The notes under the pieces: model-generated
What the model was told of the DNA's origin: nothing
Databases searched by the model: none
Seen by the model: the letters and a program-made list of their open reading frames with translations, nothing else
Shown here: piece after piece, positions 30,735-39,356 of the stretch
Numbering within the stretch: position 1 is the first letter of the stretch
Layout: each line of letters opens with the position of its first letter
Program-made: the position numbers and the translations under genes
Assembly (NCBI RefSeq): GCF_013761175.1
Contig: NZ_JACDUR010000010.1
Span: forward strand, 124,001-188,000
From: Nonomuraea soli
Lineage (GTDB): Bacteria; Actinomycetota; Actinomycetes; Streptosporangiales; Streptosporangiaceae
Reading direction: 5' to 3'
DNA: 64,000 bases

Positions 30735-32918
30735 ATGCAGCAGGGCGACCTCCCCGCGGAGTTGACCACGTTCGTCGGGCGACGCGCGGAGCTCAAAGAG
30801 GTGAAACGGCTGCTCGGCAGGGCGCGGCTGGTGACCCTGACGGGTCCTGGCGGTGTGGGTAAGACGCGGCTGGCGTTGAAGGCAGCGCATGCCGTACGGC
30901 GGGCTTTCGAGGACGGCGCGTTCTTCGTCGATCTGTCGGATGTGCGCGCGCCGGAGATGCTGGACCGGGCGCTGGTGACGTGTCTGCGGCTGGTCGACCA
31001 GACGGCCAGGCCCGCCTGCGAGGTGTTGCACGCCCATCTGGCCGACAAGCGCGTCCTGCTGGTGCTCGACGGGGTGGAGCACTTGGTCGAGGAGTGCGAG
31101 GCGCTGCTGGGCCCGTTGCTGAAGGCGGCGGCGGGACTGTCGGTGCTGGTGACGAGCCGGCAGGTGCTGGAGGCCGACGGCGAGCACGTGGTGGTGGTGC
31201 CGCCGATGTCGGCGGGCGACGCGGTGAGCCTGTTCGCCGACCGGGCGGGCGACGCGTCGCTCGGAAGGGGCCAGACGGAGCTGGTCAGGCAGTTGTGCCT
31301 GCGGCTCGACCTGCTGCCGCTGGCGATCGAGCTGGCGGCGGTACGGCTGCGCGTGATGTGCCTGGAGGAGGTGGTCATCCAGCTGCTGCCCCTGGACCTG
31401 GGCAACAGGAACACCACCCTGCGCACGGTGATCGGCTGGAGCCACGAGCTGTGCACGCCGCACGAGCGCCTGCTGTGGGCGAGGTTGTCGGTGTTCTGCG
31501 GCTCGTTCGCGCTGGAGGCGGCGGAGGCGGTCTGTTCCGACTCCTGCCTGCCCGCGGTCGAGATCGCGGACGTGGTGGGCGGCCTGGTCGACAAGTCGAT
31601 CCTGAGTGCCGAGGAGACGGCGGGCGGCCTGCGCTTCCGGATGCTCGACTCCATCAAGGACTACGGCGCCGAGTGGCTGGCCAGGCTCGACTCGCAGAGC
31701 GAGCGGCTGGAGCGCCGCCACAAGGACTTCTATCTCGCCCAGGCCAGGACGAGCGCGGCGGCGTGGTTCGGTCCCGATCAGCAGCGCATCTTCGTGCGGA
31801 CGCGGGCGCAGCTCGACAACCTGCGGGGCGCGTTCGAGCGGTGCGAGGTCGACGAGGCGCTGGAGCTGGCCTCGACGTTGTGGTTCTACTGGGTCGGCTG
31901 CGGCCAGCTGGGCGAGGGCTGGACGTGGCTGGGGCGGGCCCTGGCCAGGGGCGGGTCCACGGGGCCCAGGGCGCGGGCGTTGTGGGTGGCCGGTTATGTC
32001 GCGGTGCTGATCGGGGAGTTCTCGCGAGCCAGGGAGATGCTGGAGGAGTGCCGCGCGCTGGAGGATCCGGCGACGAAGGCGTACGCCGTGCACCGCCTGG
32101 GCTGCCTGGCCCTGGTGAGCGACGACCACGACCGGGCGGTGGAGCTGTTCAACGAGGCGGTCGAGCATTACGCGGCCAACCGCACGCTCGAGTGCAACGT
32201 GCTGATGGCCTGTGTCGAGCTGGCTCTGGTGATGGCCTTCCAGCAGCAGGTGGAGGCGTGTCACGAGCTGTGCGACCAGGTACGCGAGAGCTGCGAGAGC
32301 GTGGGCGAGTTGTGGGTGCGCTCGTACGTCGACTACGTGGAGGCCTACACCGCCTGGTTGACGGGTGACGGTGATCTCGCGCTGACGTTGTCGTTGCGCT
32401 CGCTGCAGGTCAGCCACCACTTCCACGACCTGTTCTGCACGGTGCTGGTGATCGAGTTCGTCGCGTTGCTGCGCGCCGAGTCCGGCGACGTGGAGCGGGC
32501 GGCGGTCCTGCAGGGCGCGGCGGCGCGCATCTGGGAGTCGGTCGGGCCGCGGCTGCTCGATTCCAGCTACTTCAACGCCGCCCACGTCGCCTGCGCCGAG
32601 CTGTCGCGCAAGGCGCTGGGCAGGCACGCCTACGCGGGCGCCCACACCAGGGGTACTCGCCTGGATCTCGACGCGGCGGTCGCGGTGGCGATGGGCGCGG
32701 CCGAGACCCGCCAGGAGCTGCCGCTCACCCCGCGCGAGTGGGAGGTGGCCGAGCTGGTGTCGCTGGGCCTGTCGAACAGGGAGGCGGCGGGCAGGCTGAC
32801 GATCTCCAAACGTACGGTCGACACGCATGTGGAGCACATCCTGGCCAAGCTCGGCTTCTCCACGCGCGCGCAGATCGCGACCTGGGTGACGGAGCAGCAG
32901 GATGAATCTGCCCGCTGA
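30735..32918 (+). CDS. STAND (NB-ARC) ATPase regulator with C-terminal LuxR HTH
   Basis: A 727-residue signal-transduction ATPase. The P-loop GPGGVGKT is at residues 37-44, followed by Walker B LLVLDGVEH and the LPLAIELAA helix. A winged-helix region (WSHELCTPHERLLWARLSVF) and TPR-like helices (about 330-650) follow, ending in a LuxR-type HTH (about 667-722, SNREAAGRLTISKRTVDTHVEHIL). Proteins of this kind oligomerise on ligand binding and activate antibiotic or stress genes. ATG 30735 follows GAGG. It overlaps the next gene, a paralog, by 17 bp. Confidence 0.9.
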   Translation: MQQGDLPAELTTFVGRRAELKEVKRLLGRARLVTLTGPGGVGKTRLALKAAHAVRRAFEDGAFFVDLSDVRAPEMLDRALVTCLRLVDQTARPACEVLHAHLADKRVLLVLDGVEHLVEECEALLGPLLKAAAGLSVLVTSRQVLEADGEHVVVVPPMSAGDAVSLFADRAGDASLGRGQTELVRQLCLRLDLLPLAIELAAVRLRVMCLEEVVIQLLPLDLGNRNTTLRTVIGWSHELCTPHERLLWARLSVFCGSFALEAAEAVCSDSCLPAVEIADVVGGLVDKSILSAEETAGGLRFRMLDSIKDYGAEWLARLDSQSERLERRHKDFYLAQARTSAAAWFGPDQQRIFVRTRAQLDNLRGAFERCEVDEALELASTLWFYWVGCGQLGEGWTWLGRALARGGSTGPRARALWVAGYVAVLIGEFSRAREMLEECRALEDPATKAYAVHRLGCLALVSDDHDRAVELFNEAVEHYAANRTLECNVLMACVELALVMAFQQQVEACHELCDQVRESCESVGELWVRSYVDYVEAYTAWLTGDGDLALTLSLRSLQVSHHFHDLFCTVLVIEFVALLRAESGDVERAAVLQGAAARIWESVGPRLLDSSYFNAAHVACAELSRKALGRHAYAGAHTRGTRLDLDAAVAVAMGAAETRQELPLTPREWEVAELVSLGLSNREAAGRLTISKRTVDTHVEHILAKLGFSTRAQIATWVTEQQDESAR

Positions 32919-34872
32919 GGTCTCCGCCTTCGTGGGGCGGGCCGGAATGAGCGACGACGTGGTCGCGCTGCTCGACGCCAGGCGCCTGGTGACGCTCACC
33001 GGGCCCGGCGGGGTCGGCAAGACCCGTCTGGCCCTGCGGGCGGCTAGGCAGGCGGGCCGGTTGTTTCCCGACGGCACGTGGCTGGTCGAGCTGTCACAGC
33101 TGCGGGACCCCGAGCTGCTGGGGCTGACGATCACCGAGCTGCTGGGAGCCAGGGGCACGCCGACGCGCCCGCAGAACGAGGTCCTGGCCGGCCGTATCGG
33201 CGAGCGGCGCGTGCTGCTGGTGCTCGACACCTGCGAGCACCTGCTCGACGCGTGCGCCGAGCTGGTGACGACGCTCCTGTCCAGGTGTCCCGGCCTGCGC
33301 GTCCTGGCCACCAGCAGGGAGCCGCTCGACGTCATGGGCGAGCACGTGCACCCGGTGCCGCCGATGGGCCTGGACGCGCCGCTGCTGTTCGTGGAGCGCG
33401 CGCGTGCCGTACTGCCGGAGTTCGAGGTCACCGACGAGCGGCTGGCGCTGATCGCGGAGATCTGCGAGCGGCTCGACGGGCTGCCTCTGGCGATCGAGCT
33501 GGCCGCGGCCCGCCTGCGGCATCTGTCGCTGACCGATCTGGCGCGCCGGCTCGACGACCGGTTCAGGGTGCTGGCGCGCAGGAGGCCGCCGCCGCTGCCG
33601 CATCGCCACCACGCATTGTGGACGACGATCGGCTGGAGCCACGAGCTGTGCACGCCCGAGGAACGGCTGTTATGGGCGAGGTTGTCGGTGTTCGCCGGTT
33701 CCTTCGAGCGCGGGCTGGCGGAGGAGGTCTGCCATGACGAACGGCTGGGCGCGGGCCGGATCTTCCCGCTTCTGTGCCGCCTGGTCGACAAGTCGATCGT
33801 GGTCCGCGAGGAGCGCAGGTACCGGCTGCTCGACAGCGTGCGGGAGTACGGCGCCGAATGGCTGCGCGAGCTGGGCGAACAGGGCCCGGCGCGCGACCGC
33901 CACGCGCGGGTGCTGCTGGAGCTGACCCGCGGGGCGGAGGCGGGCTGGCGGGGCCCCGAGCAGCTGACCTGGGTCGGGCGGCTCTGCTCCGAGCTGCCCG
34001 ATCTGCGCCTGGCGCTCGACCACAGCCTGCGCGCCGACCCGCCGCTCGCGCTGGAGCTGGCCGGCGGGCTGTGGGCGTTGTGGAGCGCCTGCGGCCTGCA
34101 CCGCGAGGGCAGCTACTACCTGGGCAGGGCGCTGGCGGCCAACCCGTGGCCCTCACCGGAACGGACCAAGGCCCTGTGGGTGGCCGCCTGGGTGGACATC
34201 GAGCATTTCGACGCGGCCGCCGCTCTGGCCAGACTGGACGGTGTCGACCACGCGTACGCCGACCACATGATCGGGGTCGCGCACTTCGTCAACGGCGACG
34301 ACGAGCGCGCCGCGCGCTCCTTCGACCTCGCCCTGACCAGGCGCGACCAGCTCGACGCCGCCGGCCCCGGCCACACGCTCACCACCGCGCAACTGGGCAT
34401 CTGCCTGGCCAGGCTCGGCGACGCGCGTGCCGAGCAGGTGCTGCGCGCATGCGTGCGCCGGTGCGCGGACTCGGGGGAGCGCTGGAGCCGCTCCATCGCC
34501 CACTACGGCCTGGCTCTGCTGCTGCACGAGCGGGGCGACGTGGACGGCGCCGCGCGCGAGAACCGTGAGTCGCTGCGGATCAAGAAGGACTTCGGCGACG
34601 TGCCGGGCGCGGTGCTCGGCATCGAGCTGCAGGCATGGCTGGTGGCCGCGAGGGGGGAGGGCTCTCGTGCGGCCGAGCTGCTGGGCGCCGTCGACAACCT
34701 CTGGCGTACGGCGGGGCTGCAGGCGCTCAGCCTGCCGTACTGGGCCGAGGGCCACATGCGCTGCGAGGCAGAGACGCGCGAGCTCGTCGGCCCCTCCGCC
34801 TTCGACGCGGCCTTCACCCACGGAGCCGCGCTCGACGTGCTGTCCGCCTACGAGCTCGCGATAAATACGTAG
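32902..34872 (+). CDS. STAND (NB-ARC) ATPase regulator lacking a DNA-binding domain
   Basis: A 656-residue paralog of the preceding protein. It has the same P-loop (34-41), Walker B LLVLDTCEH, LPLAIELAA and WSHELCTPEERLLWARLSVF, then TPR-like helices. It ends at LSAYELAINT without any LuxR or other HTH. It could work as a partner that co-assembles with or restrains the upstream regulator. Codon 257 is the rare TTA, where the paralog has CTG. Its start lies inside the upstream gene, indicating coupling. Confidence 0.87.
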   Translation: MNLPAEVSAFVGRAGMSDDVVALLDARRLVTLTGPGGVGKTRLALRAARQAGRLFPDGTWLVELSQLRDPELLGLTITELLGARGTPTRPQNEVLAGRIGERRVLLVLDTCEHLLDACAELVTTLLSRCPGLRVLATSREPLDVMGEHVHPVPPMGLDAPLLFVERARAVLPEFEVTDERLALIAEICERLDGLPLAIELAAARLRHLSLTDLARRLDDRFRVLARRRPPPLPHRHHALWTTIGWSHELCTPEERLLWARLSVFAGSFERGLAEEVCHDERLGAGRIFPLLCRLVDKSIVVREERRYRLLDSVREYGAEWLRELGEQGPARDRHARVLLELTRGAEAGWRGPEQLTWVGRLCSELPDLRLALDHSLRADPPLALELAGGLWALWSACGLHREGSYYLGRALAANPWPSPERTKALWVAAWVDIEHFDAAAALARLDGVDHAYADHMIGVAHFVNGDDERAARSFDLALTRRDQLDAAGPGHTLTTAQLGICLARLGDARAEQVLRACVRRCADSGERWSRSIAHYGLALLLHERGDVDGAARENRESLRIKKDFGDVPGAVLGIELQAWLVAARGEGSRAAELLGAVDNLWRTAGLQALSLPYWAEGHMRCEAETRELVGPSAFDAAFTHGAALDVLSAYELAINT

Positions 34873-34925
34873 GGTCCGTCGCGATCTACGGATGTCACGT
34901 CGAGTGTTCGACGCAAGACTGTGCG

Positions 34926-34969
34926 TAGCGGGATGGTGGGCGGAGGAGGGGCGGCTCACCATCCCGCTA
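34926..34969. promoter_or_regulatory. 13-bp perfect hairpin in leader of ECF sigma gene
   Basis: TAGCGGGATGGTG (34926-34938) pairs perfectly with 34957-34969; the 18-base loop holds a purine run GGAGGAGGGG. It lies between the STAND gene and the sigma gene and may be a terminator for the former or a leader structure for the latter. Confidence 0.7.
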
Positions 34970-35007
34970 GCGCAGACGCGTCCGAGTGCGATGAAATCAG
35001 ACTCCGC

Positions 35008-35547
35008 ATGGACGACGCAGAGGCGGTTGCCCGCTCCCTGGCCGGCGATCTGAGCGCCTATGAGGCCCTCGTCGCCCGCTACAGCGCGCTCGCCCAGCGC
35101 ACCGCCGCCATGCTGGGCGCGGGCGACGAGGCGGAGGACGTGGTCCAGGAGGCGTTCGTCAAGGCCTACCGCCACCTGGCGAGCTTCCGCGCCGACGCAC
35201 CCTTCCGCCCGTGGCTGCTGCGGATCGTCGCGAACGAGACCCACAACCTGACGCGCTCCAGGGGCCGCAGATCGGAGCTGACCGTACGGCTCGGCGCGCA
35301 GGCCCCCGTGACGGCTCCCGACGACCCCGAAGGCACTGCCGTCGCCTCCGACCGCCGGGCCAGGCTGCTCGAAGCGGTGCGTAAGCTCCCTGATCGGGAA
35401 CGCGAGGCGGTCGTCTGCCGGTACTTCCTGCAGCTGTCGGAAGCCGAGACGGCCCAGGTGCTCGACTGCCCGCTGGGCAGCGTCAAGTCCCGGACCCACA
35501 GGGGCCTGGCCAGGCTGCGGGAGGAGGTGGGCGGCAGTGGACTCTGA
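35008..35547 (+). CDS. ECF-type sigma factor
   Basis: A 179-residue sigma-70 family ECF factor. Region 2 is LVARYSALAQRTAAML through AEDVVQEAFVKAYRHL and FRPWLLRIVANE. Region 4 is LPDREREAVVCRYF through AQVLDCPLGSVKSRTHRGLARL. ATG 35008 starts a normal-length protein; upstream ATGs (34933) would include the leader hairpin. The stop overlaps the next gene by 11 bp, which encodes its likely membrane regulator. Confidence 0.9.
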   Translation: MDDAEAVARSLAGDLSAYEALVARYSALAQRTAAMLGAGDEAEDVVQEAFVKAYRHLASFRADAPFRPWLLRIVANETHNLTRSRGRRSELTVRLGAQAPVTAPDDPEGTAVASDRRARLLEAVRKLPDREREAVVCRYFLQLSEAETAQVLDCPLGSVKSRTHRGLARLREEVGGSGL

Positions 35548-36283
35548 CGACTTCGGCGACCTCGAACGCGAGCTCCTGGCGCTCGGCGACTCCCTCGAGG
35601 TGACGGGGCCGCCGCCCGCCGAGGTGGCCTCGGCCGTACGGGCACGCCTGCAGGCGCCCGACCCGGCGCACGACGCGCCGGCGTCACCTGCCGTTCAGCC
35701 CGAGCGGCCGGTGAAGCCCCTGTCGAAGGTGCGCCGCTGGCAGCTGGTGGCAGCGGTGGTGGTCCTGGCGCTCGCGCTGACCGCGGCTGCCGTGGTCTGG
35801 GTGCTGCGCTCGACGGGCGTGGAGATCCGCGTGAACGACCCCAGTCCCTCTCCCACCGTGACCAGGGAGATCCCCGGGGCCCGCTCGGCCGACCTGGAAG
35901 AGGCGGCGCGGCAGGTCGGCTTCACGCCGAAGGTCCCCGCCGCACTCGGCGAGCCCTCCGAGATCCTCGTCGGCGACGGCCGCGTGGTCAGCATGTTCTG
36001 GGACCACGTCAGGCTCGACCAGTTCGCGGGCGGTGTCAGCCCGATGTTCGTCAAGCAGCTCGGCGGTCCTGAATGGCCCGAGGAGGTGCTGGTGAACGGC
36101 GCCCACGGCTGGTGGATCGCCGAGGCGCACAACCTCACCTACGTCACCAAGGGCAACGGCGAGACCACGCCGCTGCGCGTCGCCGACTCCACCCTCGTCT
36201 GGGGTGACGACGTCACCGGCTACCGGCTGGAGGGCGTCAAGACCCTGCAGGACGCCCACAGGATCGCCACGTCGCTACGCTGA
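35537..36283 (+). CDS. membrane-anchored anti-sigma-like protein
   Basis: A 248-residue protein with a cytoplasmic part of about 68 residues, one membrane helix (about 70-92, WQLVAAVVVLALALTAAAVVW) and an extracytoplasmic domain. That domain includes GFTPKVPAAL and GWWIAEAHNLTYV, reminiscent of DUF4367/RseB-like sensor modules. The gene overlaps the ECF sigma gene, the usual place for its anti-sigma factor. No ZAS-type zinc motif is seen, so sigma binding is inferred. The GTG start has a GGAGG site. It is convergent with the deaminase gene (9-bp overlap). Confidence 0.72.
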   Translation: MDSDDFGDLERELLALGDSLEVTGPPPAEVASAVRARLQAPDPAHDAPASPAVQPERPVKPLSKVRRWQLVAAVVVLALALTAAAVVWVLRSTGVEIRVNDPSPSPTVTREIPGARSADLEEAARQVGFTPKVPAALGEPSEILVGDGRVVSMFWDHVRLDQFAGGVSPMFVKQLGGPEWPEEVLVNGAHGWWIAEAHNLTYVTKGNGETTPLRVADSTLVWGDDVTGYRLEGVKTLQDAHRIATSLR

Positions 36284-37288
36284 GAGCCACTCGTCGATCT
36301 CCCTGAGCAGCTCCTTCTTCATCGACTCGGGAGCGGCCGACGAACGGATCGACTGGCGCGCCAGCTCGGCGACCTCCGCGTCGCGGAAGCCGTACACATG
36401 CCTGGCCAGCTCGTACTGCGGCAGCAGCCGCGCACCGAACAGCAGCGGGTCGTCGGCGCCGAGCGCGAGCGGCACCCCGGCGTCGAACAACCTGCGCAGT
36501 GGCACGTCGGCGGCCTGCTCGACCACGCCGAGCCCGACGTTCGAGGTGGGGCACACCTCGCAGCAGATCTGCCGGTCGGCCAGCCGTTCCATCAGCCGAG
36601 GCGACTCGGCCGAGCGCACGCCGTGGCCCACGCGGTCGGCGTCGAGGTCGTCGACGCACTGCTCGACCGAGCGAGGTCCCAGCAGCTCGCCACCGTGAGG
36701 CACGGCCAGCAGCCCGGCCCGCTTGGCGATGCGGAAGGCGGCGTCGAAGTCGCGCGCCTGGCCCCGCCGCTCGTCGTTGGACAGCCCGAACCCGACCACG
36801 CCCCGGTCGGCGTACTGCGCGGCCAGCCTGGCCAGGGTCCTGGCGTCGAGGGGATGGCGGGTGCGGTTGGCGGCCACGATCACCGCGATCCCGATGCCGG
36901 CCAGGGCGGCGGCCTGCTCCGCTGCGTCGAGGACGAGCTCCAGGGTGGCGGTCAGCCCGCCGAACCGGCTGGCGTACCCCGACGGGTCGACCTGGATCTC
37001 CAGCCAGCGCGAACCCTCCGCGGCTTCGTCCTCCGCCGCCTCGCGCATCAGCCGGTAGACGTCGTCGGGTCTGCGCAGCACCGACCTGGCGATGTCGTAG
37101 AGGCGCTGGAAGCGGAACCAGCCGCGCTCGTCGGTCGCCCGCAGCTTGGGCGGCCAGTCCTCCTCGAGCGCGTCGGGCAGGTGCAGCCCCTGCTCGCGCG
37201 CCAGCTCGATGAGGGTCCGGTGTCTCATGGACCCGGTGAAGTGCAGGTGCAGGTGTGCCTTGGGCAGCGTGTGCAGCGGTCGTTCCAT
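36275..37288 (-). CDS. adenosine deaminase-family metal hydrolase
   Basis: A 337-residue amidohydrolase of the adenosine deaminase family, releasing ammonia from adenosine or a related aminopurine. The zinc ligands are HLH (His14, His16), the His in DRVGHGV and an Asp in ALGADDPLLF. The proton donor is the Glu in VPHGGE. The usual substrate-specificity residues are not decisive, so another nucleoside or adenine is possible. ATG 37288 (MERPLHTLPKAHLHLH) is favoured over TTG 37300. It is divergent from the second ECF sigma gene. Confidence 0.88.
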   Translation of the reverse strand: MERPLHTLPKAHLHLHFTGSMRHRTLIELAREQGLHLPDALEEDWPPKLRATDERGWFRFQRLYDIARSVLRRPDDVYRLMREAAEDEAAEGSRWLEIQVDPSGYASRFGGLTATLELVLDAAEQAAALAGIGIAVIVAANRTRHPLDARTLARLAAQYADRGVVGFGLSNDERRGQARDFDAAFRIAKRAGLLAVPHGGELLGPRSVEQCVDDLDADRVGHGVRSAESPRLMERLADRQICCEVCPTSNVGLGVVEQAADVPLRRLFDAGVPLALGADDPLLFGARLLPQYELARHVYGFRDAEVAELARQSIRSSAAPESMKKELLREIDEWLSA

Positions 37289-37344
37289 ATTGCCTGTCAA
37301 CCTTAAGCGCTGCGGGCGCGTTGGGAGGGGCGAAAGGGGAGCTG

Positions 37345-37833
37345 ATGACCGAAGAACAGGAAGCGGCGTTCGACCAGTTCCTCGCCGCCCGAAGTACCTC
37401 CCTGCTGCGCACGGCCGTCCTGGTCTGCGGAGCGACGCCGCACGACGCGGAGGACCTCGTCCAGCACGCGCTGGAGAAGGTCTACAAGCACTGGCCGCGC
37501 ATCTGGCAGGACAACCCGGAGGCGTACGCGCGGCGAACGGTGGTCAACGCGGCGATCTCGCGGTCGCGGCGCAGGCGGCTGATCCAGGAGATCACCTTCT
37601 CCAGGCCGCCCGACACCGCGGCGGCGGAGCTCGATCTCGACCTGCGCGACGCGCTCATCGAGGAACTGCGCAGGCTGCCGCCCAGGATGCGGGCCGTCCT
37701 GGTGCTGCGCTACTGGGAGGACCGATCGGAGTCCGACACCGCGGCCCTGCTCGGCTGCTCGGTCGGCACCGTCAAGAGCCAGGCCGCACGCGGGCTCGCC
37801 CGCATGCGCGAGCACATGGGAGCGTTGGCATGA
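37345..37833 (+). CDS. SigE-family ECF sigma factor
   Basis: A 162-residue ECF sigma factor of the actinobacterial SigE family. Region 2 is intact (FLAARSTSLLRTAVLVCG, DAEDLVQHALEKVYKHWPRI, AYARRTVVNAAISRSRR). Region 4 includes LPPRMRAVLVLRYWED and CSVGTVKSQAARGLARMREH. GGGGAG precedes ATG 37345. ATGA overlap with the next gene couples it to a PASTA-bearing membrane protein. Confidence 0.92.
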   Translation: MTEEQEAAFDQFLAARSTSLLRTAVLVCGATPHDAEDLVQHALEKVYKHWPRIWQDNPEAYARRTVVNAAISRSRRRRLIQEITFSRPPDTAAAELDLDLRDALIEELRRLPPRMRAVLVLRYWEDRSESDTAALLGCSVGTVKSQAARGLARMREHMGALA

Positions 37834-38732
37834 GCGTTGAAGAGCAGCTCAAGGAGGCCATGGAGCGGCACGTGTCCGGCGTGCGGGCCTCACCGGGGCT
37901 GGGGCGCGCGGTGCGCCGCGGCCGCCGGGCGAGCACGATCAGGTTCCGTACGGCAGGCGCCCTGCTCGCCGTGGCCGCGGTCGCGGGGGCCGTGCCCGCC
38001 TACCAGGCGCTGACCACGCCGCCGGGCACGCAGGCCGAGGACGTCGCGAGCGTGAGAGTGGCGACCGAGGTCGCGGTGCCCGACCTGATGAACATGACGT
38101 GGGAGGAGGCCGCCGCCGCGATCAGGACGGCGGGTCTGGTGGCCGACGAACCCCGGGAGGGCCAGGACAGGGTGTTCGAGCAGCGCCCGCCCGCCGGGAC
38201 CATGGTCGCCCCCGGCACCAAGGTCGAGCTGGCCTTCACCGCCGCGCTCCCGCAGGATCTCGGCGACCTCGGCGACGGCCGCACGATCGGTGGCGTGCGC
38301 CTGACCTACCTGCCCGACGGGCTGGCGTGGGGGAGGTGGTCGGGCAAGGACGGCTTCGGTGCCGGCAGCTACACCACGACGTACGACGCGCCCGACGCGC
38401 CCGCCGGCCAGTACTCCATCCAGATCGTCGTGCGCGAGGGCGAGGCGCTCCAGCACGCCGAGCGCGGTCTGGGCAAGCTGCCTCGCAAGCTCGACATCAA
38501 CGGCCGCCCCGGAGCGGTCGGCAACGTCGGCGAGGGCGGCGAAACGAGCGAGGTCGGCGTCGACACCTTCAACGAGGGCAGCACCCCCACGCTGATCTTC
38601 AAGATCACGGACGAGAAGGCGGTCGAGCTCATGATGAGCCCGCTCCGCGCCAAGGAACTCGGCAAGGACGCCACCGTCGCCGAGCTGAAGAAGATCGCGG
38701 AAGGTATCGAGACCGCCAGAACAGGGCAGTAA
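37830..38732 (+). CDS. membrane protein with PASTA domain, putative sigma regulator/sensor
   Basis: A 300-residue protein. The cytoplasmic N-terminus (about 1-40) is followed by a membrane helix (about 41-60) and an extracytoplasmic PASTA domain (about 85-140: VPDLMNMTWEEAAAAIRTAG, then RPPAGTMVAPGTKVEL). A second module begins GVRLTYLPDGLAWG. PASTA domains bind muropeptides or beta-lactams in PknB and PBPs. Position overlapping the SigE-type gene suggests an anti-sigma or sensor role in wall stress; this is inference. Confidence 0.78.
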   Translation: MSVEEQLKEAMERHVSGVRASPGLGRAVRRGRRASTIRFRTAGALLAVAAVAGAVPAYQALTTPPGTQAEDVASVRVATEVAVPDLMNMTWEEAAAAIRTAGLVADEPREGQDRVFEQRPPAGTMVAPGTKVELAFTAALPQDLGDLGDGRTIGGVRLTYLPDGLAWGRWSGKDGFGAGSYTTTYDAPDAPAGQYSIQIVVREGEALQHAERGLGKLPRKLDINGRPGAVGNVGEGGETSEVGVDTFNEGSTPTLIFKITDEKAVELMMSPLRAKELGKDATVAELKKIAEGIETARTGQ

Positions 38733-38738
38733 TCGCCC

Positions 38739-39320
38739 ATGATCCAGGAAGCGGCGAGCGGCCGGTGGTGGCGCGCCACGGTCGCCCTGCTGGCCCTCGC
38801 CGCGTCGGTCCTGGTCATCGCCCAGCTGTTCTCCTCCGGCTTCGGCCGTACGGCGGCGCCCGCGCTCGTCCAGCCCCGGCTCGTCCCGCTGACCATCGCC
38901 CCCACGGCCCCCACGGTTCCCGCGCCCAGCCCGTCGCCCACCATCGCCGTCGTCTCCGACGACCTCTGGCTCACCTACCTGCCCGGCGGCCTGGAACGCA
39001 TCGACGGCGGCCCCGTCGAACCCGCCTCGGGCGTGCACGGCGGCCGGGTCCTCTTCGGCAGCGGCGACAGATCGGTCGAGGTCCAGGTCGAGCGCGGCAC
39101 CTTCGGCTGGGACGCCTTCCGGGCACGCAACGCCGTGCTCGACGCCAGGCCCGTCATCGTGCGCGGCAAGCCCGCCGTGGTCGGACGCCATCCCGGCGGC
39201 GGACGCCTCATCGTCTGGCTCGAACGCCTCGGCACCGGCGCGTGGATCAGGGTCAGCGAGTCGCTGGCGGCCGAGCTCCTCACGATCGCGCTCTCGGCGA
39301 AATCGCCCGTGCGAGACTAG
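38739..39320 (+). CDS. membrane-anchored protein with LTYLPGGL module
   Basis: A 193-residue protein with a membrane helix near the N-terminus (about 12-33), a Pro/Ala/Thr linker (about 38-70) and an extracytoplasmic domain starting LWLTYLPGGLERI. That module closely resembles the one in the preceding PASTA protein and in the protein at 39724. It is six bases downstream of the PASTA gene and in the same transcript. Function is unknown; a co-sensor is plausible. Confidence 0.7.
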   Translation: MIQEAASGRWWRATVALLALAASVLVIAQLFSSGFGRTAAPALVQPRLVPLTIAPTAPTVPAPSPSPTIAVVSDDLWLTYLPGGLERIDGGPVEPASGVHGGRVLFGSGDRSVEVQVERGTFGWDAFRARNAVLDARPVIVRGKPAVVGRHPGGGRLIVWLERLGTGAWIRVSESLAAELLTIALSAKSPVRD

Positions 39321-39356
39321 GCAACCCTTTCCGGTGGCCGAGCGTACATAAGGGTC

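Noticed and set aside
30696..33791. A 1031-codon open frame on the minus strand opposite the STAND genes
   Set aside because: Composition is Arg/Gln/His-rich without domains, and the plus strand encodes clear STAND ATPases; long antisense frames are expected at this G/C bias.
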